Positions 49,381-57,762 of a stretch of DNA of 64,000 nt are shown here, piece by piece (the first letter of the stretch is position 1; the number at the start of each line of letters is the position of its first letter). The notes beneath the pieces were generated by a model. It saw nothing but the letters and a program-made list of their open reading frames with translations. It searched no databases and was not told where the DNA came from. The stretch comes from Microbacterium croceum (GTDB lineage: Bacteria > Actinomycetota > Actinomycetes > Actinomycetales > Microbacteriaceae), in contig NZ_JAHWXN010000001.1 of NCBI RefSeq assembly GCF_023091245.1, positions 744,001 to 808,000 of the forward strand. The letters run 5' to 3'. The position numbers were made by a program, and so were the translations under genes.

Positions 49381-49504
49381 GTGAGTCCTGAGTCAGACAG
49401 ACGCTAGATCGCGGGTTCGAGCCGCACGCCGTGCGCTCCCCGCATCTCGCCGACCCTTCTCGCTCGTCGCGCATCCGTTCGGGTGCGTCGATGTCGTCTG
49501 TCTG
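49381..49504 (+). promoter_or_regulatory. Attenuator-like leader of the MFS exporter gene, with 8-codon leader ORF
   Basis: TAGGGT (49367-49372) is a possible -10. GTG at 49381 starts a frame of 8 codons (VSPESDRR, TAG at 49405-49407) that would be leaderless. CAGACAGAC (49394-49402), at the end of that frame, pairs perfectly with GTCTGTCTG (49496-49504), which sits just before the exporter start at 49514. Internal stems CGCAC/GTGCG (49423-49435) and GCATCC/GGGTGC (49471-49486) offer alternative folds. Confidence 0.45.
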
Positions 49505-49513
49505 GATGCCTTC

Positions 49514-50677
49514 ATGCCTGTCCTCATCTCTGTCCTCGCCCTGGCGATCTTCGCTCAGGGCACCAGCGAGTTCATGCTCGCCGGCCTGCTCCTTCCGATC
49601 TCCGAGGAGTTCGGAGTCCCGCCGGGGAGCGCGGCCGCCGTGACCAGCGCCTTCGCCATCGGGATGGTGATCGGCGCCCCGGCGATGGCGCTGCTCGGTT
49701 CCCGCTGGCATCCGCGGCGCACGCTCATCGCCTTCCTGCTGGTGTTCGTGCTCGCGCACATCGCCGGAGCGCTCGCCCCGTCGTTCGCGGTGCTTCTCGT
49801 CACCCGCGTCGTCGCGGCCATCGCCAATGCCGGGTTCCTCGCCGTGTCGCTCTCGACGGTGCGCACGCTCGTACCACCGCAGGCGACGACTCGTGCCGTC
49901 GCCACCCTGCTCGCCGGCACCACCCTCGCCACGATCGTGGGAGTGCCGGCGGGGGCCGCTCTCGCCGATGCGCTGGGGTGGCGCGCGACGTTCTGGGGTG
50001 TCGTGCTGCTCTGCGGCCCCGCTCTCGGCGCGCTGTTGCTCGACCGGTCGCCTCTGCGTGCCGGAGGTGCCGTGCGCATCGCGCTGCGCACCGAGCTCGG
50101 AGCGCTCGCCCGCAGACGGGTGCTCGGCGCGATCGCGGTTGCGGTGGTGATCAATGCCGGCACGTTCGGGGTCTTCACGTTCCTCGGGGTGATCGGGGAA
50201 TCCGCGGGCGTCGCGACGGCGTTCGTGCCGCTGCTCCTGGCCGCGTTCGGCATCGGCGCTTTCCTCGGTGTCGCGGCGACGGGCCGCTGGGCCGCTGGGC
50301 GGGAGGGCGTGTGGGTCGCGAGCGGAATGGTCGCGCTGCTCCTCGCCTGGGCTGCGCTGTGGATGCTGATCGAGTCCGCGGCGGCCGTGTTCGCCCTCTC
50401 TGCGGCGTGCGGGGCGCTCTCGTTCGCTGTCGGTTCGGCGGTGATCGGCCGCATCGTGCGCGAGGCGGCAGGTGCGCCGGTGCTGGGTGGAGCTTCTGCG
50501 ACAGTCGCGCTCAACCTCGGTGCCTTCATCGGTCCCTTGCTCGCAGGCGCCGCGTACGGGGCGGTCGGGGCGCCGGGTGTGCTCGCTGTCGCTGTGGCGC
50601 TCACGGTCGTCGGCGTGGGCGCGAGCGTGTGGGCGTCGTCGTCCACACGAGACGGCGACGGGCGCATCCACAGCTGA
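49514..50677 (+). CDS. MFS exporter, Cml/chloramphenicol-resistance-like
   Basis: A 387-aa transporter with 12 hydrophobic segments. Its N-terminus LISVLALAIFAQGTSEFMLAGLLLPISEEFGVPPG closely follows the pattern of Cml-type drug exporters of actinobacteria, with the motif A-like LGSRWHPRRTLIAF loop after helix 2 and the motif C-like LAGTTLATIVGVPAGAALADALGWR in helix 5. ATG 49514 has only weak GGA upstream, and a leader with complementary arms precedes it. It is flanked by GntR-regulon genes but may be independent of them. Drug or metabolite efflux is the expected role; resistance to a named drug cannot be claimed. Confidence 0.85.
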   Translation: MPVLISVLALAIFAQGTSEFMLAGLLLPISEEFGVPPGSAAAVTSAFAIGMVIGAPAMALLGSRWHPRRTLIAFLLVFVLAHIAGALAPSFAVLLVTRVVAAIANAGFLAVSLSTVRTLVPPQATTRAVATLLAGTTLATIVGVPAGAALADALGWRATFWGVVLLCGPALGALLLDRSPLRAGGAVRIALRTELGALARRRVLGAIAVAVVINAGTFGVFTFLGVIGESAGVATAFVPLLLAAFGIGAFLGVAATGRWAAGREGVWVASGMVALLLAWAALWMLIESAAAVFALSAACGALSFAVGSAVIGRIVREAAGAPVLGGASATVALNLGAFIGPLLAGAAYGAVGAPGVLAVAVALTVVGVGASVWASSSTRDGDGRIHS

Positions 50678-50704
50678 AAGTCGGGGTGGCCCTGAAGTGC
50701 TAGA

Positions 50705-50714
50705 TGCTATAGCA
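50705..50714. promoter_or_regulatory. GntR operator, copy 5 (hydroxyacid dehydrogenase/FAH operon)
   Basis: Perfect TGCTATAGCA inside the 12-bp palindrome ATGCTATAGCAT (50704-50715). TAGCAT (50710-50715) ends 8 nt before the ATG at 50724, again suggesting a leaderless transcript whose -10 box is the operator. Confidence 0.75.
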
Positions 50715-50723
50715 TTTTGCCTC

Positions 50724-51698
50724 ATGACCACCCCTCTCATCCTCATCACGGACTGCGACCTCCCCGGTGACGCGGCAGAGCAGACGCTTCGCGCGGCGGG
50801 ATTCCGCGCCGAACGCGCACCGGACACCTCGTTCGAGACCCTCGCGACGCTCGGCGCCGAGGCTGAGGGACTGATCGTGCAGTGGCACCGGATCGACGGC
50901 GAGCTGATGGATCGGATGCCGAAGCTGAAGATGATCAGCCGTCTCGGCATCGGCTACGACATGGTCGACGTCGCGGCGGCGAGCGAACGCGGCATCCCCG
51001 TCGCGAACACGCCCAGCTACTGCACCGAAGAGGTCGCCGCCCACACGATCGCGATGATCATGGCGCAGGCGCGGGGGCTTCCCGCCTACGACGGGGCGGT
51101 GCGCGCGGGGGAATGGAAGCCGGTCGCGGCGCGCCCGCTGGCCGCGCGCCCGTCGCGCACCACGGTGTCGGTGCTCGGATTCGGGCGTATCGGCTCCCTG
51201 GTCGCCCGCGGATGCCGCGCGCTCGGGTTCCGCGTGCTCGTCGCCGATCCTTATGCCTCGGTTGACGCCGTGCGCGCGGCGGACTGCGAGTCCGTCACGA
51301 TCGAGCACGCCATCGCGACCGCCGACCTGCTGACGCTGCACGTTCCTCTCACCGACGCGACTCGGCACCTGATCGACGAGGCTGCCATCGCGACGATGAA
51401 GCCAGGAGCCGTGATCGTGAACACCTGCCGAGGGCCGCTGGTCGATGAGGACGCTCTGGTCGCCGGGCTGCGCAGCGGACAGATCGGCGCGGCCGCCCTC
51501 GACGTGTACGAGGCGGAACCCCTCGCAGCGAGCGCGGCGCTGCGTGCTGCGCCGAACGTGCTGCTCTCGCCTCACGCGGCCTGGTACTCGCCGGAAGCAC
51601 TGGAGGATCTTCCGGTGCACGCCGCCGAGAACCTCATCCGCTTCCGCGACGGCGAATCCGTACCGATCGTCAACCCGACCTACGCCGCCGCGCGCTGA
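50724..51698 (+). CDS. D-isomer 2-hydroxyacid dehydrogenase family protein (GntR regulon)
   Basis: A 324-aa NAD(P)-dependent dehydrogenase. The Rossmann motif is VLGFGRIGSLVARGCRALGF (about residues 151-170). Catalytic Arg is in NTCRGPLVDEDAL (about 235), Glu in DVYEAEPL (about 264) and His in LLSPHAAWYSPE (about 282). It resembles phosphoglycerate/glyoxylate-reductase-like C-terminal-binding-protein types (KLKMISRLGIGYDMVDVAAA). It is followed 14 bp later by an FAH-family gene. It may interconvert a 2-keto acid and a hydroxy acid, such as the pyruvate/lactate-type products of the pathway (inference). Confidence 0.9.
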   Translation: MTTPLILITDCDLPGDAAEQTLRAAGFRAERAPDTSFETLATLGAEAEGLIVQWHRIDGELMDRMPKLKMISRLGIGYDMVDVAAASERGIPVANTPSYCTEEVAAHTIAMIMAQARGLPAYDGAVRAGEWKPVAARPLAARPSRTTVSVLGFGRIGSLVARGCRALGFRVLVADPYASVDAVRAADCESVTIEHAIATADLLTLHVPLTDATRHLIDEAAIATMKPGAVIVNTCRGPLVDEDALVAGLRSGQIGAAALDVYEAEPLAASAALRAAPNVLLSPHAAWYSPEALEDLPVHAAENLIRFRDGESVPIVNPTYAAAR

Positions 51699-51712
51699 CC
51701 GAAGGACTCCTC

Positions 51713-52570
51713 ATGCAACTCCTGCGACTCGGCGCTGCCGGCGACGAGCATCCGTTCGTGCGCGATGAGGCGGGCGTCGTCTACGACCTGGCGCCACTGA
51801 CCCGCGACATCGATGGAGCATTCCTGTCGACCGACGGCATCGCCCGGGTGCGCGACGCGCTGTCGCGCGGGGTGCTGCCGCGCGCCACGGTCGACGGCCT
51901 GCGCGTCGGGCCTCCGGTCGCACGCCCGACCGCCGTGATCTGCATCGGACAGAACTACGCCGCGCACGCCGCCGAGTCGGGGTCTGCGCCGCCGGAGCAT
52001 CCCGTGATCTTCTTCAAGCACCCCAACACGGTCGTCGGGCCGGATGACGTGGTGCTGCTGCCGCCCGGCGCCGAGAAGGTGGACTGGGAGGTCGAGCTGG
52101 CCATCGTGATCGGGAAGACCGCCCGGTATCTGTCGTCGCCGGATGCCGCCGACGAGGTGATCGCCGGGTACACGATCTCGAACGACGTGTCGGAGCGCGC
52201 GTATCAGCTCGATGTGTCGGGCGGACAGTGGTCGAAGGGCAAATGCTCCGAGACGTTCAACCCGCTCGGGCCTGTGCTGGTGCCGGCGGACGAGGTCGAC
52301 CCGCAGGCGCTCCGGTTGCGCTCGTTCGTGAACGGCGAGCCGCGGCAGGACTCCTCGACCGCCGACATGATCTTCCCGGTGCGGCAGATCGTCTACGAGC
52401 TCAGCCAGTACCTGGTGCTGGAGCCGGGTGACGTGATCAACACCGGAACGCCGCAGGGCGTCGCGCTGTCCGGGCGCTTCCCGTATCTGCAGGACGGAGA
52501 CGAGATGACGATCGAGATCGAGGGTCTCGGGCGTCAGCATCAGCGCACCGCGCGGGTGCGCCTGGGCTGA
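51713..52570 (+). CDS. Fumarylacetoacetate hydrolase family protein (diketo-acid hydrolase candidate)
   Basis: A 285-aa protein of the FAH fold. An N-terminal cap (residues 1-70) precedes CIGQNYAAHAAESG (about 82), the metal-binding VDWEVELAIVIGK (Glu pair, about 124-126) and VLVPADEVDPQAL, followed by FPVRQIVYELSQYLVLEPGDVINTGTPQGVAL (about 222-253), the family's most conserved block. Members cleave C-C bonds of acylpyruvates, such as 2,4-diketo-3-deoxy sugar acids, to pyruvate and a hydroxy acid. Its place behind the GntR operator, with a dehydratase and SDRs in the same regulon, makes that reaction likely. Confidence 0.88.
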   Translation: MQLLRLGAAGDEHPFVRDEAGVVYDLAPLTRDIDGAFLSTDGIARVRDALSRGVLPRATVDGLRVGPPVARPTAVICIGQNYAAHAAESGSAPPEHPVIFFKHPNTVVGPDDVVLLPPGAEKVDWEVELAIVIGKTARYLSSPDAADEVIAGYTISNDVSERAYQLDVSGGQWSKGKCSETFNPLGPVLVPADEVDPQALRLRSFVNGEPRQDSSTADMIFPVRQIVYELSQYLVLEPGDVINTGTPQGVALSGRFPYLQDGDEMTIEIEGLGRQHQRTARVRLG

Positions 52571-52586
52571 GCAGGACCGGGACGGG

Positions 52587-52651
52587 CGACGGCCTGTGCC
52601 CGGGGCACGGGGTCCTTGCTGGGTGTACCGTGCCTCGGGCAGAGGCCGTCG
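52587..52651. terminator. Bidirectional terminator between convergent genes
   Basis: 24-nt arms with two mismatches, 52587-52610 against 52628-52651; matching cores include CGACGGCC / GGCCGTCG and GGCACGG / CCGTGCC. It separates the FAH gene from the oppositely directed gluconolactonase gene. Confidence 0.75.
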
Positions 52652-52675
52652 TCGTGTCTCCGCGATCGCGGCGGC

Positions 52676-53524
52676 TCAGCCGGCGAACGGCAGGACCGGG
52701 ATGCCGCGCACACCCGGCCGCACGGAGAACAGTGACCCGGCGACGCTGCCGTGGTCGTCGGGCATCCCCTGGGCGGAGGTCGTGATGTAGAGCGTGCCCA
52801 GATCGTCGTCGCCGAACGTGCACGCGGTCACCTGCGGCACGGGTAGCTCGACGGTCGCGATCCGCACCCCGGCGGAGTCGTAGCCGCGCACGGCGCTCCC
52901 GCCCCACAGGGCCACCCACACGCTCCCGTCGGCGGCGACGGTGAGGCCATCCGGCAGGCCCTGCTCCTCGGGGATCCGCGCGAACACTCGTCGGCCCCGC
53001 AGCTCACCCTCGACCACGTCGAAGACGTCGATGCGGTGGGCGAGGGTGTCGACGTAGTACGCGCGTCGCCCGTCGGGTGCGAAGCCGATGCCGTTCGAGA
53101 TGGTGGTGCGCGGCAGCACGGTCGTCACCGCGAGGTCGGCGTCGAGACGCAGCACGATCCCGGCATCCGGGGCCGCGTCGTAGGCCATCGACCCGGTGAG
53201 GAGTCGGCCACGGGGGTCGCAGCATCCGTCGTTCATGCGCACGCGCGGGTCGTCGAGCAGCGACGCGACAGCGCGGAACTCGCCATCGGCCGCATCCGCG
53301 AGGTACAGGGTCCGGGCGCCGACGGCCACCACGCCGCCGTTCGCGCGGGGGCGGGCGAACGCCAGGTACTCGTCGTCGATGTGCTGGCGGGTCACGCCGT
53401 CGGCACGGAGGGCGAGCAGGTCGCCGGCGTCTCCGTCGACCCAGCGCAGGCCGCCCCAGCCTGGCCACCACACCGGGCCTTCGGCGTGGTGCGCGACCGG
53501 GCCGGTGACGTTCTCGGGGATCAT
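52676..53524 (-). CDS. SMP-30/gluconolactonase/LRE family protein
   Basis: A 282-aa six-bladed beta-propeller: AEGPVWWPGWGGLRWVDGDAGDLL (metal Glu, about residue 15), RMNDGCCDPRGRLLTGSMAYD (Asn/Asp, about 95-100), TISNGIGFAPDGRRAYYVDTLAHRID (Asn, about 143) and LPDGLTVAADGSVWVALWGG (Asp, about 193). These are the family's metal-binding positions. It hydrolyses a sugar lactone to the sugar acid, which fits between a sugar dehydrogenase and a sugar-acid dehydratase. ATG 53524 overlaps the upstream coiled-coil gene's stop by 4 bp. Confidence 0.9.
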   Translation of the reverse strand: MIPENVTGPVAHHAEGPVWWPGWGGLRWVDGDAGDLLALRADGVTRQHIDDEYLAFARPRANGGVVAVGARTLYLADAADGEFRAVASLLDDPRVRMNDGCCDPRGRLLTGSMAYDAAPDAGIVLRLDADLAVTTVLPRTTISNGIGFAPDGRRAYYVDTLAHRIDVFDVVEGELRGRRVFARIPEEQGLPDGLTVAADGSVWVALWGGSAVRGYDSAGVRIATVELPVPQVTACTFGDDDLGTLYITTSAQGMPDDHGSVAGSLFSVRPGVRGIPVLPFAG

Positions 53525-54357
53525 GCGCCCTCGCGCCGGTGCGGCAGCGGGTCGGCGACCGGCTCGGGCGCGGGCTCCGGCTCGGGCGCGGCGGTATCGG
53601 CCGGCTCGGGCGTGCGGGCCCGCGCTGTGATCTCGCGCGCGACCTGCTTCTCGAGCACCGTGACCGCGTCGTCGCTCAGCAGGATCAGGCCGTCGAGCTC
53701 TTCGCGCACGCGCTTGTAGGCGACGTTGCGCTCGGCCTGGGTCGCGGACTCGTCGATCGCGACCTTCAGCAGCTGCTGGGCGCGTTCGAGGCGCTTGCGC
53801 TCCGGCTCGGTGAAGGTCGAGTCGCGCAGGCGCCTGGCGTCTTTCTCTGCGATCTCGAAGGCGACGGCGTAGTCGCCGACGGCCTGCAGGTATTCGGTGA
53901 TCTGCTGCTCGCTGACCTTCGCCTCGGCGGACGCGGGGCGCAGGGCATCCGCGGTCTTCTTGGCGCGCAGGAACGCGGCCGTCAGAGGCTGGCGCCCATC
54001 GCTCATGGCGGGGAAGGCGATCAGCTTGGCGACATCCAGCTCGTAGTCGAGCCAGCGCGCGGTGATCTCGTCGTGCTCGGCCAGCAGTCGCGCGACCAGA
54101 TCGTTCGGGGCGACGGATGCCGTGGTGTCGACGACCGTCGGCCCGCGGCGCCTGCCCTGCCGGGTCAGCGCCCGCGCTTCGATCTCGGCCGCCTTGAGCT
54201 GCGCCTTCATGCGCAGGGCTTCGAGGCGGCGCTCATGGCGGCGCTTCGCGTTGCGCTCCCACGCTTTCGCCGCACCGCCGGCCATTCCCATGATCGGGAA
54301 GATGAGCCACCAGTAGTTCTCCGCGAATTTCCAGAAGCCCTGGATGAACTCTTCCAT
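53521..54357 (-). CDS. Membrane-anchored coiled-coil protein of unknown function
   Basis: A 278-aa protein. A single hydrophobic segment near the N-terminus (WWLIFPIMGMAGGAAKAW, about residues 15-32) is followed by a strongly basic helix (RNAKRRHERRLEALRMKAQLKAAEIEARAL) and long charged, coiled-coil-like helices to about residue 235. A Pro/Glu/Ala tail (PEPADTAAPEPEPAPEPVADP) ends the protein. I recognise no enzyme domain. The layout resembles actinobacterial membrane-tethered scaffolds. ATG 54357 is followed by an open frame to 53521, overlapping the lactonase gene by 4 bp; that may reflect transcription convenience rather than shared function. Confidence 0.75.
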   Translation of the reverse strand: MEEFIQGFWKFAENYWWLIFPIMGMAGGAAKAWERNAKRRHERRLEALRMKAQLKAAEIEARALTRQGRRRGPTVVDTTASVAPNDLVARLLAEHDEITARWLDYELDVAKLIAFPAMSDGRQPLTAAFLRAKKTADALRPASAEAKVSEQQITEYLQAVGDYAVAFEIAEKDARRLRDSTFTEPERKRLERAQQLLKVAIDESATQAERNVAYKRVREELDGLILLSDDAVTVLEKQVAREITARARTPEPADTAAPEPEPAPEPVADPLPHRREGA

Positions 54358-54425
54358 GATGTGCTCAGCCTACTGCGCGGGGCGGTCGCGACCGAGGGCT
54401 GTCGTGGGCGCGACGGCCCGCACGG

Positions 54426-55664
54426 TCACCAGTCGTGCACTGTTCCGTCGAGCAGGCGGTTGTAGGGAAGATAGGCCTGCTCGTACGGGTACTTCCCGGC
54501 CTCGTCGACGTCGAGTTCGACACCGAGCCCGGGTGCGTCCCCGGGGTGTAGGAAGCCGTCGGCCCAGGTGAAGGACTGACGGAACACCTGGTCGGTGCGG
54601 GATCCGTGCGGCATGTACTCCTGGATGCCGAAGTTGTGGATCGACAGCCCCAGGTGCATCGCCGCGGCCATACCGACCGGGGAGATGTCGGTCGGTCCGT
54701 GCATGCCCGACTTGATCTGGTACAGGGCGGCGTAGTCGAGGGTCTTCTTCAGCGCCGTGATGCCGCCCATATGCGTGACGGCACCACGGACGTAGTCGAT
54801 GAGCTGGTCGCGGATGATGTCCTTGAAGTCCCACACCGTGTTGAAGATCTCGCCGATCGCGAGCGGCGTCGTGGTGTGCTGACGAACCAGGCGCAGTGCC
54901 TCCTGGTTCTCGGCCGGGGTGCAGTCCTCCAACCAGAACAGGTCGTAGGGCTCGAGGTCCTTGCCCAGCCGCGCGGCCTGGATCGGCGTCATCCGGTGGT
55001 GACCGTCGTGCAGCAGCGGGATGTCGGGGCCGAACTCATGTCGCACAGCCTCGAACACGCCGGGGAGGTGGTTCAGGTAGGCGCGGGTGTCCCAGTCCTC
55101 CTCGACCGGCTTCGCGCCGCGGCGCGCGGGTTCGTGGTCGTAGCGGGCCTCGCCGCCCCCGGTATCGGCGGACTGCGAGGCGATGCCGTAGATGGCCTTC
55201 AGCGTGGGCACTCCGGTCTGCACGCGGATCGCCCGGTACCCCTGCTCCTGGTGAGCGCGGATCGAGTCGAACAGCTCGGGCAGCTCCTTGCCGGAGGCAT
55301 GGCCGTATGCCAGCAGCCCGTTTCGGCTCGCCCCGCCGAGCAGCTGGTAGACGGGGAGCCCGGCGACCTTTCCCTTGATGTCCCACAGCGCCATGTCGAC
55401 CGCCGCGATCGCCGCCATGGTCACGGGGCCCCGCCGCCAGTACGCGCTGCGGTACAGGAACTGCCAGGTGTCCTCGATGCGCGACTCGTCGGCCCCGATG
55501 AGCAACGGCACGACGTGCTCGCTCAGATACGCGACGACGGCGAGCTCGCGGCCGTTCAGGGTGGCGTCGCCCAGACCGGTCACGCCGTCGGCGGTCGTGA
55601 TCTTGAGGGTGACGAAGTTGCGGTCGGGGCTGGTGACGATCACCTCTGCCCTGTCGATGGTCAT
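54426..55664 (-). CDS. D-mannonate dehydratase-like enolase-superfamily enzyme (ManD/RspA family)
   Basis: A 412-aa protein very close to the ManD pattern: [38 protein letters not shown] at the N-terminus, [29 protein letters not shown] in the capping region, then [24 protein letters not shown] (Asp and His, about residue 217), [13 protein letters not shown] (Glu), [15 protein letters not shown] (Glu) and [15 protein letters not shown] (His). It dehydrates D-mannonate or a related acid to a 2-keto-3-deoxy acid; some family members act on D-gluconate or are weakly active. It is coupled to a NagA-like gene by ATGA, third in the operon after NagB-like and NagA-like enzymes. Confidence 0.9.
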   Translation of the reverse strand: MTIDRAEVIVTSPDRNFVTLKITTADGVTGLGDATLNGRELAVVAYLSEHVVPLLIGADESRIEDTWQFLYRSAYWRRGPVTMAAIAAVDMALWDIKGKVAGLPVYQLLGGASRNGLLAYGHASGKELPELFDSIRAHQEQGYRAIRVQTGVPTLKAIYGIASQSADTGGGEARYDHEPARRGAKPVEEDWDTRAYLNHLPGVFEAVRHEFGPDIPLLHDGHHRMTPIQAARLGKDLEPYDLFWLEDCTPAENQEALRLVRQHTTTPLAIGEIFNTVWDFKDIIRDQLIDYVRGAVTHMGGITALKKTLDYAALYQIKSGMHGPTDISPVGMAAAMHLGLSIHNFGIQEYMPHGSRTDQVFRQSFTWADGFLHPGDAPGLGVELDVDEAGKYPYEQAYLPYNRLLDGTVHDW

Positions 55665-56845
55665 CGGGGGCCTCCTGCGGCGGTGCGGGCGTCGGTGGTC
55701 TCGTGCGCGGTCTCGCCGGCGACGAGCACCTCTCGGGGGATGATCGCGCGGTCGCCGGGGGCCCAGTCGAAGAGCAGCACGTCGGCCCGTGCTCCGGTGG
55801 TCCAGTGGGGCGCGTCGTCGAGGACGGATGCGGGGGCGGAGGTCGCGAGCCGCAGGGCTCCTGCGAGGGAGCCGGTGAGTCGCGCCACGGTGGCGACGCC
55901 GACGTCGAGGGTCTGCACCGACCCGGCGAGGAACCCGGAGGACACGTGTCGAAGCGCGCCGTCATCGGCGAGATGCACACCGCCGCCGACGGTCGACTCC
56001 CCGCCGTCCCGCAGCGCAGCGGGGGTGGCGACGGCATCGCTCACCAGGAAGATGCCGTGGTCGCGCTTCGCGGCGAGCATGGTCGCGAGCGTGGCATCGG
56101 GGAGATGGTGTCCGTCGGCGATGACGCCAGCGGCGAGTCGGCGTTCCGCCAGCTGGGTCCACAGGTAGTTCGGATGCCGGGGAAGCAGGGCGTGGGCGCC
56201 GTTGCCGAGGTGCGTGGACAGCGTGGCGCCGGCGTCGACGACCGCGGCGATCTCGGCATCCGATGCGTGGGTGTGTCCGATGGAGACCCGCACGCCGTGG
56301 GCGACGAGGAAGCGCGTCGCGTCGACCGCGCCGGGGTGGTGCGGCGAGAGGGTCACGATGCGCACAAGGCCTGGCGCCGCGTCGAGCCAGGTCTGCAGTT
56401 CCGCGATGGCCGGGGGGCGGATGTGAGCGAGCGGATGCACGCCGCGCGGACCGTCCTGCTCCGACAGGGCGGGTCCCTCGACATGGATGCCGGCGACCGC
56501 ACGCGAGGTCTCCGGCGAGGAGCGGACCGCGTCGTGGATCGCCCGGATCCGCGCGAGCATCTCATCGGGAGCCGCGGTGATCACGGTCGGGAGGAATCGG
56601 GTGACGCCGTGGGCGGCGAGTGAGCCGGCCATCGCGGTGATGTGCGCGGGGTCCGGCGCCGCCGCGTTCGCGTCGCCGTCGAGGTGGCCGTTGACCTGCA
56701 GGTCGATCAGGCCGGGGCCGATCCACGGGGCGCCGTCGCCGGCATCGGCGGTGGGGGAGAGCGCGCTGATCCGACCGTGTTCGATGACGACGACGAGCCC
56801 TCCGGGGCCGAGAGCGTTGCGTCCGTGCACTGTCCGCGCGGTCAT
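55661..56845 (-). CDS. nagA: N-acetylglucosamine-6-phosphate deacetylase-like amidohydrolase
   Basis: A 394-aa amidohydrolase: [18 protein letters not shown] near residue 42 (His of the first metal site region), [17 protein letters not shown] (Glu, about 122), VSIGHTHAS (His, about 190), [18 protein letters not shown] (His, about 212) and [10 protein letters not shown] (catalytic Asp, about 268). These match the NagA set. It removes the acetyl group from GlcNAc-6-P or a related phosphorylated N-acetyl sugar. ATG 56845 overlaps the stop of the NagB-like gene (ATGA). A ManD-like dehydratase follows, so the true substrate may be another amino sugar. Confidence 0.88.
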   Translation of the reverse strand: MTARTVHGRNALGPGGLVVVIEHGRISALSPTADAGDGAPWIGPGLIDLQVNGHLDGDANAAAPDPAHITAMAGSLAAHGVTRFLPTVITAAPDEMLARIRAIHDAVRSSPETSRAVAGIHVEGPALSEQDGPRGVHPLAHIRPPAIAELQTWLDAAPGLVRIVTLSPHHPGAVDATRFLVAHGVRVSIGHTHASDAEIAAVVDAGATLSTHLGNGAHALLPRHPNYLWTQLAERRLAAGVIADGHHLPDATLATMLAAKRDHGIFLVSDAVATPAALRDGGESTVGGGVHLADDGALRHVSSGFLAGSVQTLDVGVATVARLTGSLAGALRLATSAPASVLDDAPHWTTGARADVLLFDWAPGDRAIIPREVLVAGETAHETTDARTAAGGPR

Positions 56846-57624
56846 CGCGTCGCCTGCGCGGCCTCGGCGGGGGCGGGATGCAGCAGCGAGGCGGCGTCGC
56901 GATCGACATGCACCTCGCAGCGCGAGTGCCGCCGCAGCACGGTGCACGGCCAGTGCGCGCTGATCGGCTCCTCGACCAGGGCACGCACGGCCTCGGCCTT
57001 GCGCGCGTCCGGGACCGCGCACACCAGATGGGCGCCGCTCATCAGTGCCGGGATCGTGAGCGTCAGTGCGTGGGTGGGCACGGCATCGAGGGTATCGAAG
57101 CACTCGTCATCGACCTGCTGCACCCGGCTGGCCAGGTCGAGCTGCACCACGCGCACCGGGCACGGGTCGCCGAGGTCGGCGTCGGGCGGATCGTTGAAGG
57201 CGATGTGTCCGTTCACGCCGATGCCGAGGCACACCAGGTCGATCGGGCTCTCGGCGAGCAGCGCCCCGTAGTCCGCGGTGGCAGCCTCCGTTCCGAGCTC
57301 GGTGCGCATCGGGTGGAACGCGGCGGGCCGCACGGCGTCGACCAGGTGCGCGCGGAGCCAGTTGGCGAAGCGCTGCGGGGCGGCCGCATCGAGCGCGAGG
57401 TACTCGTCCATGTGCAGGATCGTGATGCGGTCCCAGGGGACATCGGGTTCCGCGGCGAGGGCGCGGTACACGTCGAGCTGGCTGGGGGCGGCGGCGGCGA
57501 TCATCCGCGCGGCCCCTCGGGCGGCCACGGCTTCGCGCAGCGTGCGTGCCGCCGATCGGGCGGCGGCAGCGCCCATGGCGGCGCGGTCGGGGTGGGCGTG
57601 CAGGGCGAACGTCGTCGTGCTCAT
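56842..57624 (-). CDS. Glucosamine-6-phosphate deaminase-like protein (NagB family, altered active site)
   Basis: A 260-aa protein of the NagB/6-phosphogluconolactonase fold: ITILHMDEYLAL (general-base Asp region, about residue 72), GIGVNGHIAFNDPPDAD (about 148-164) and THALTLTIPALMSGAHLVCAVPDARKAEAV (about 198-227). Compared with the usual GxGxDGHIAFNEP, the Asp before GH is Asn and the Glu after FN is Asp. This is a sign of a NagB-like subgroup whose substrate or reaction may differ. ATG 57624 is almost leaderless behind a promoter whose spacer holds the LacI operator. It is the first gene of the NagB-NagA-ManD operon. Confidence 0.85.
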   Translation of the reverse strand: MSTTTFALHAHPDRAAMGAAAARSAARTLREAVAARGAARMIAAAAPSQLDVYRALAAEPDVPWDRITILHMDEYLALDAAAPQRFANWLRAHLVDAVRPAAFHPMRTELGTEAATADYGALLAESPIDLVCLGIGVNGHIAFNDPPDADLGDPCPVRVVQLDLASRVQQVDDECFDTLDAVPTHALTLTIPALMSGAHLVCAVPDARKAEAVRALVEEPISAHWPCTVLRRHSRCEVHVDRDAASLLHPAPAEAAQATR

Positions 57625-57632
57625 GATTCGAC

Positions 57633-57660
57633 AGAGTAATGCAACCGCTTGCAAAGTCAA
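57633..57660 (-). promoter_or_regulatory. Promoter of the NagB-like operon with LacI operator in its spacer
   Basis: Minus strand: TTGACT (57660-57655), 16-nt spacer, TACTCT (57638-57633). The spacer contains the operator TGCAACCGCTTGCA (57640-57653, plus-strand reading). The start codon lies 9 nt after the -10. Confidence 0.75.
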
Positions 57661-57762
57661 GCCCTCGCAACGGATCCATCGCCGGTCGCCGTCGCGGCCG
57701 CGCGACGATCCGCCGGGAATCCGGCGCGCGCCGCGGCCGTGCACGGGCTTAGTGTGTGTGAC

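Noticed and set aside
49410..49428. tRNA-like T-arm GCGGGTTCGAGCCGC
   Set aside because: Only a 4-bp stem with a shifted loop; no acceptor, D or anticodon arms fit around it. It belongs to the exporter leader.
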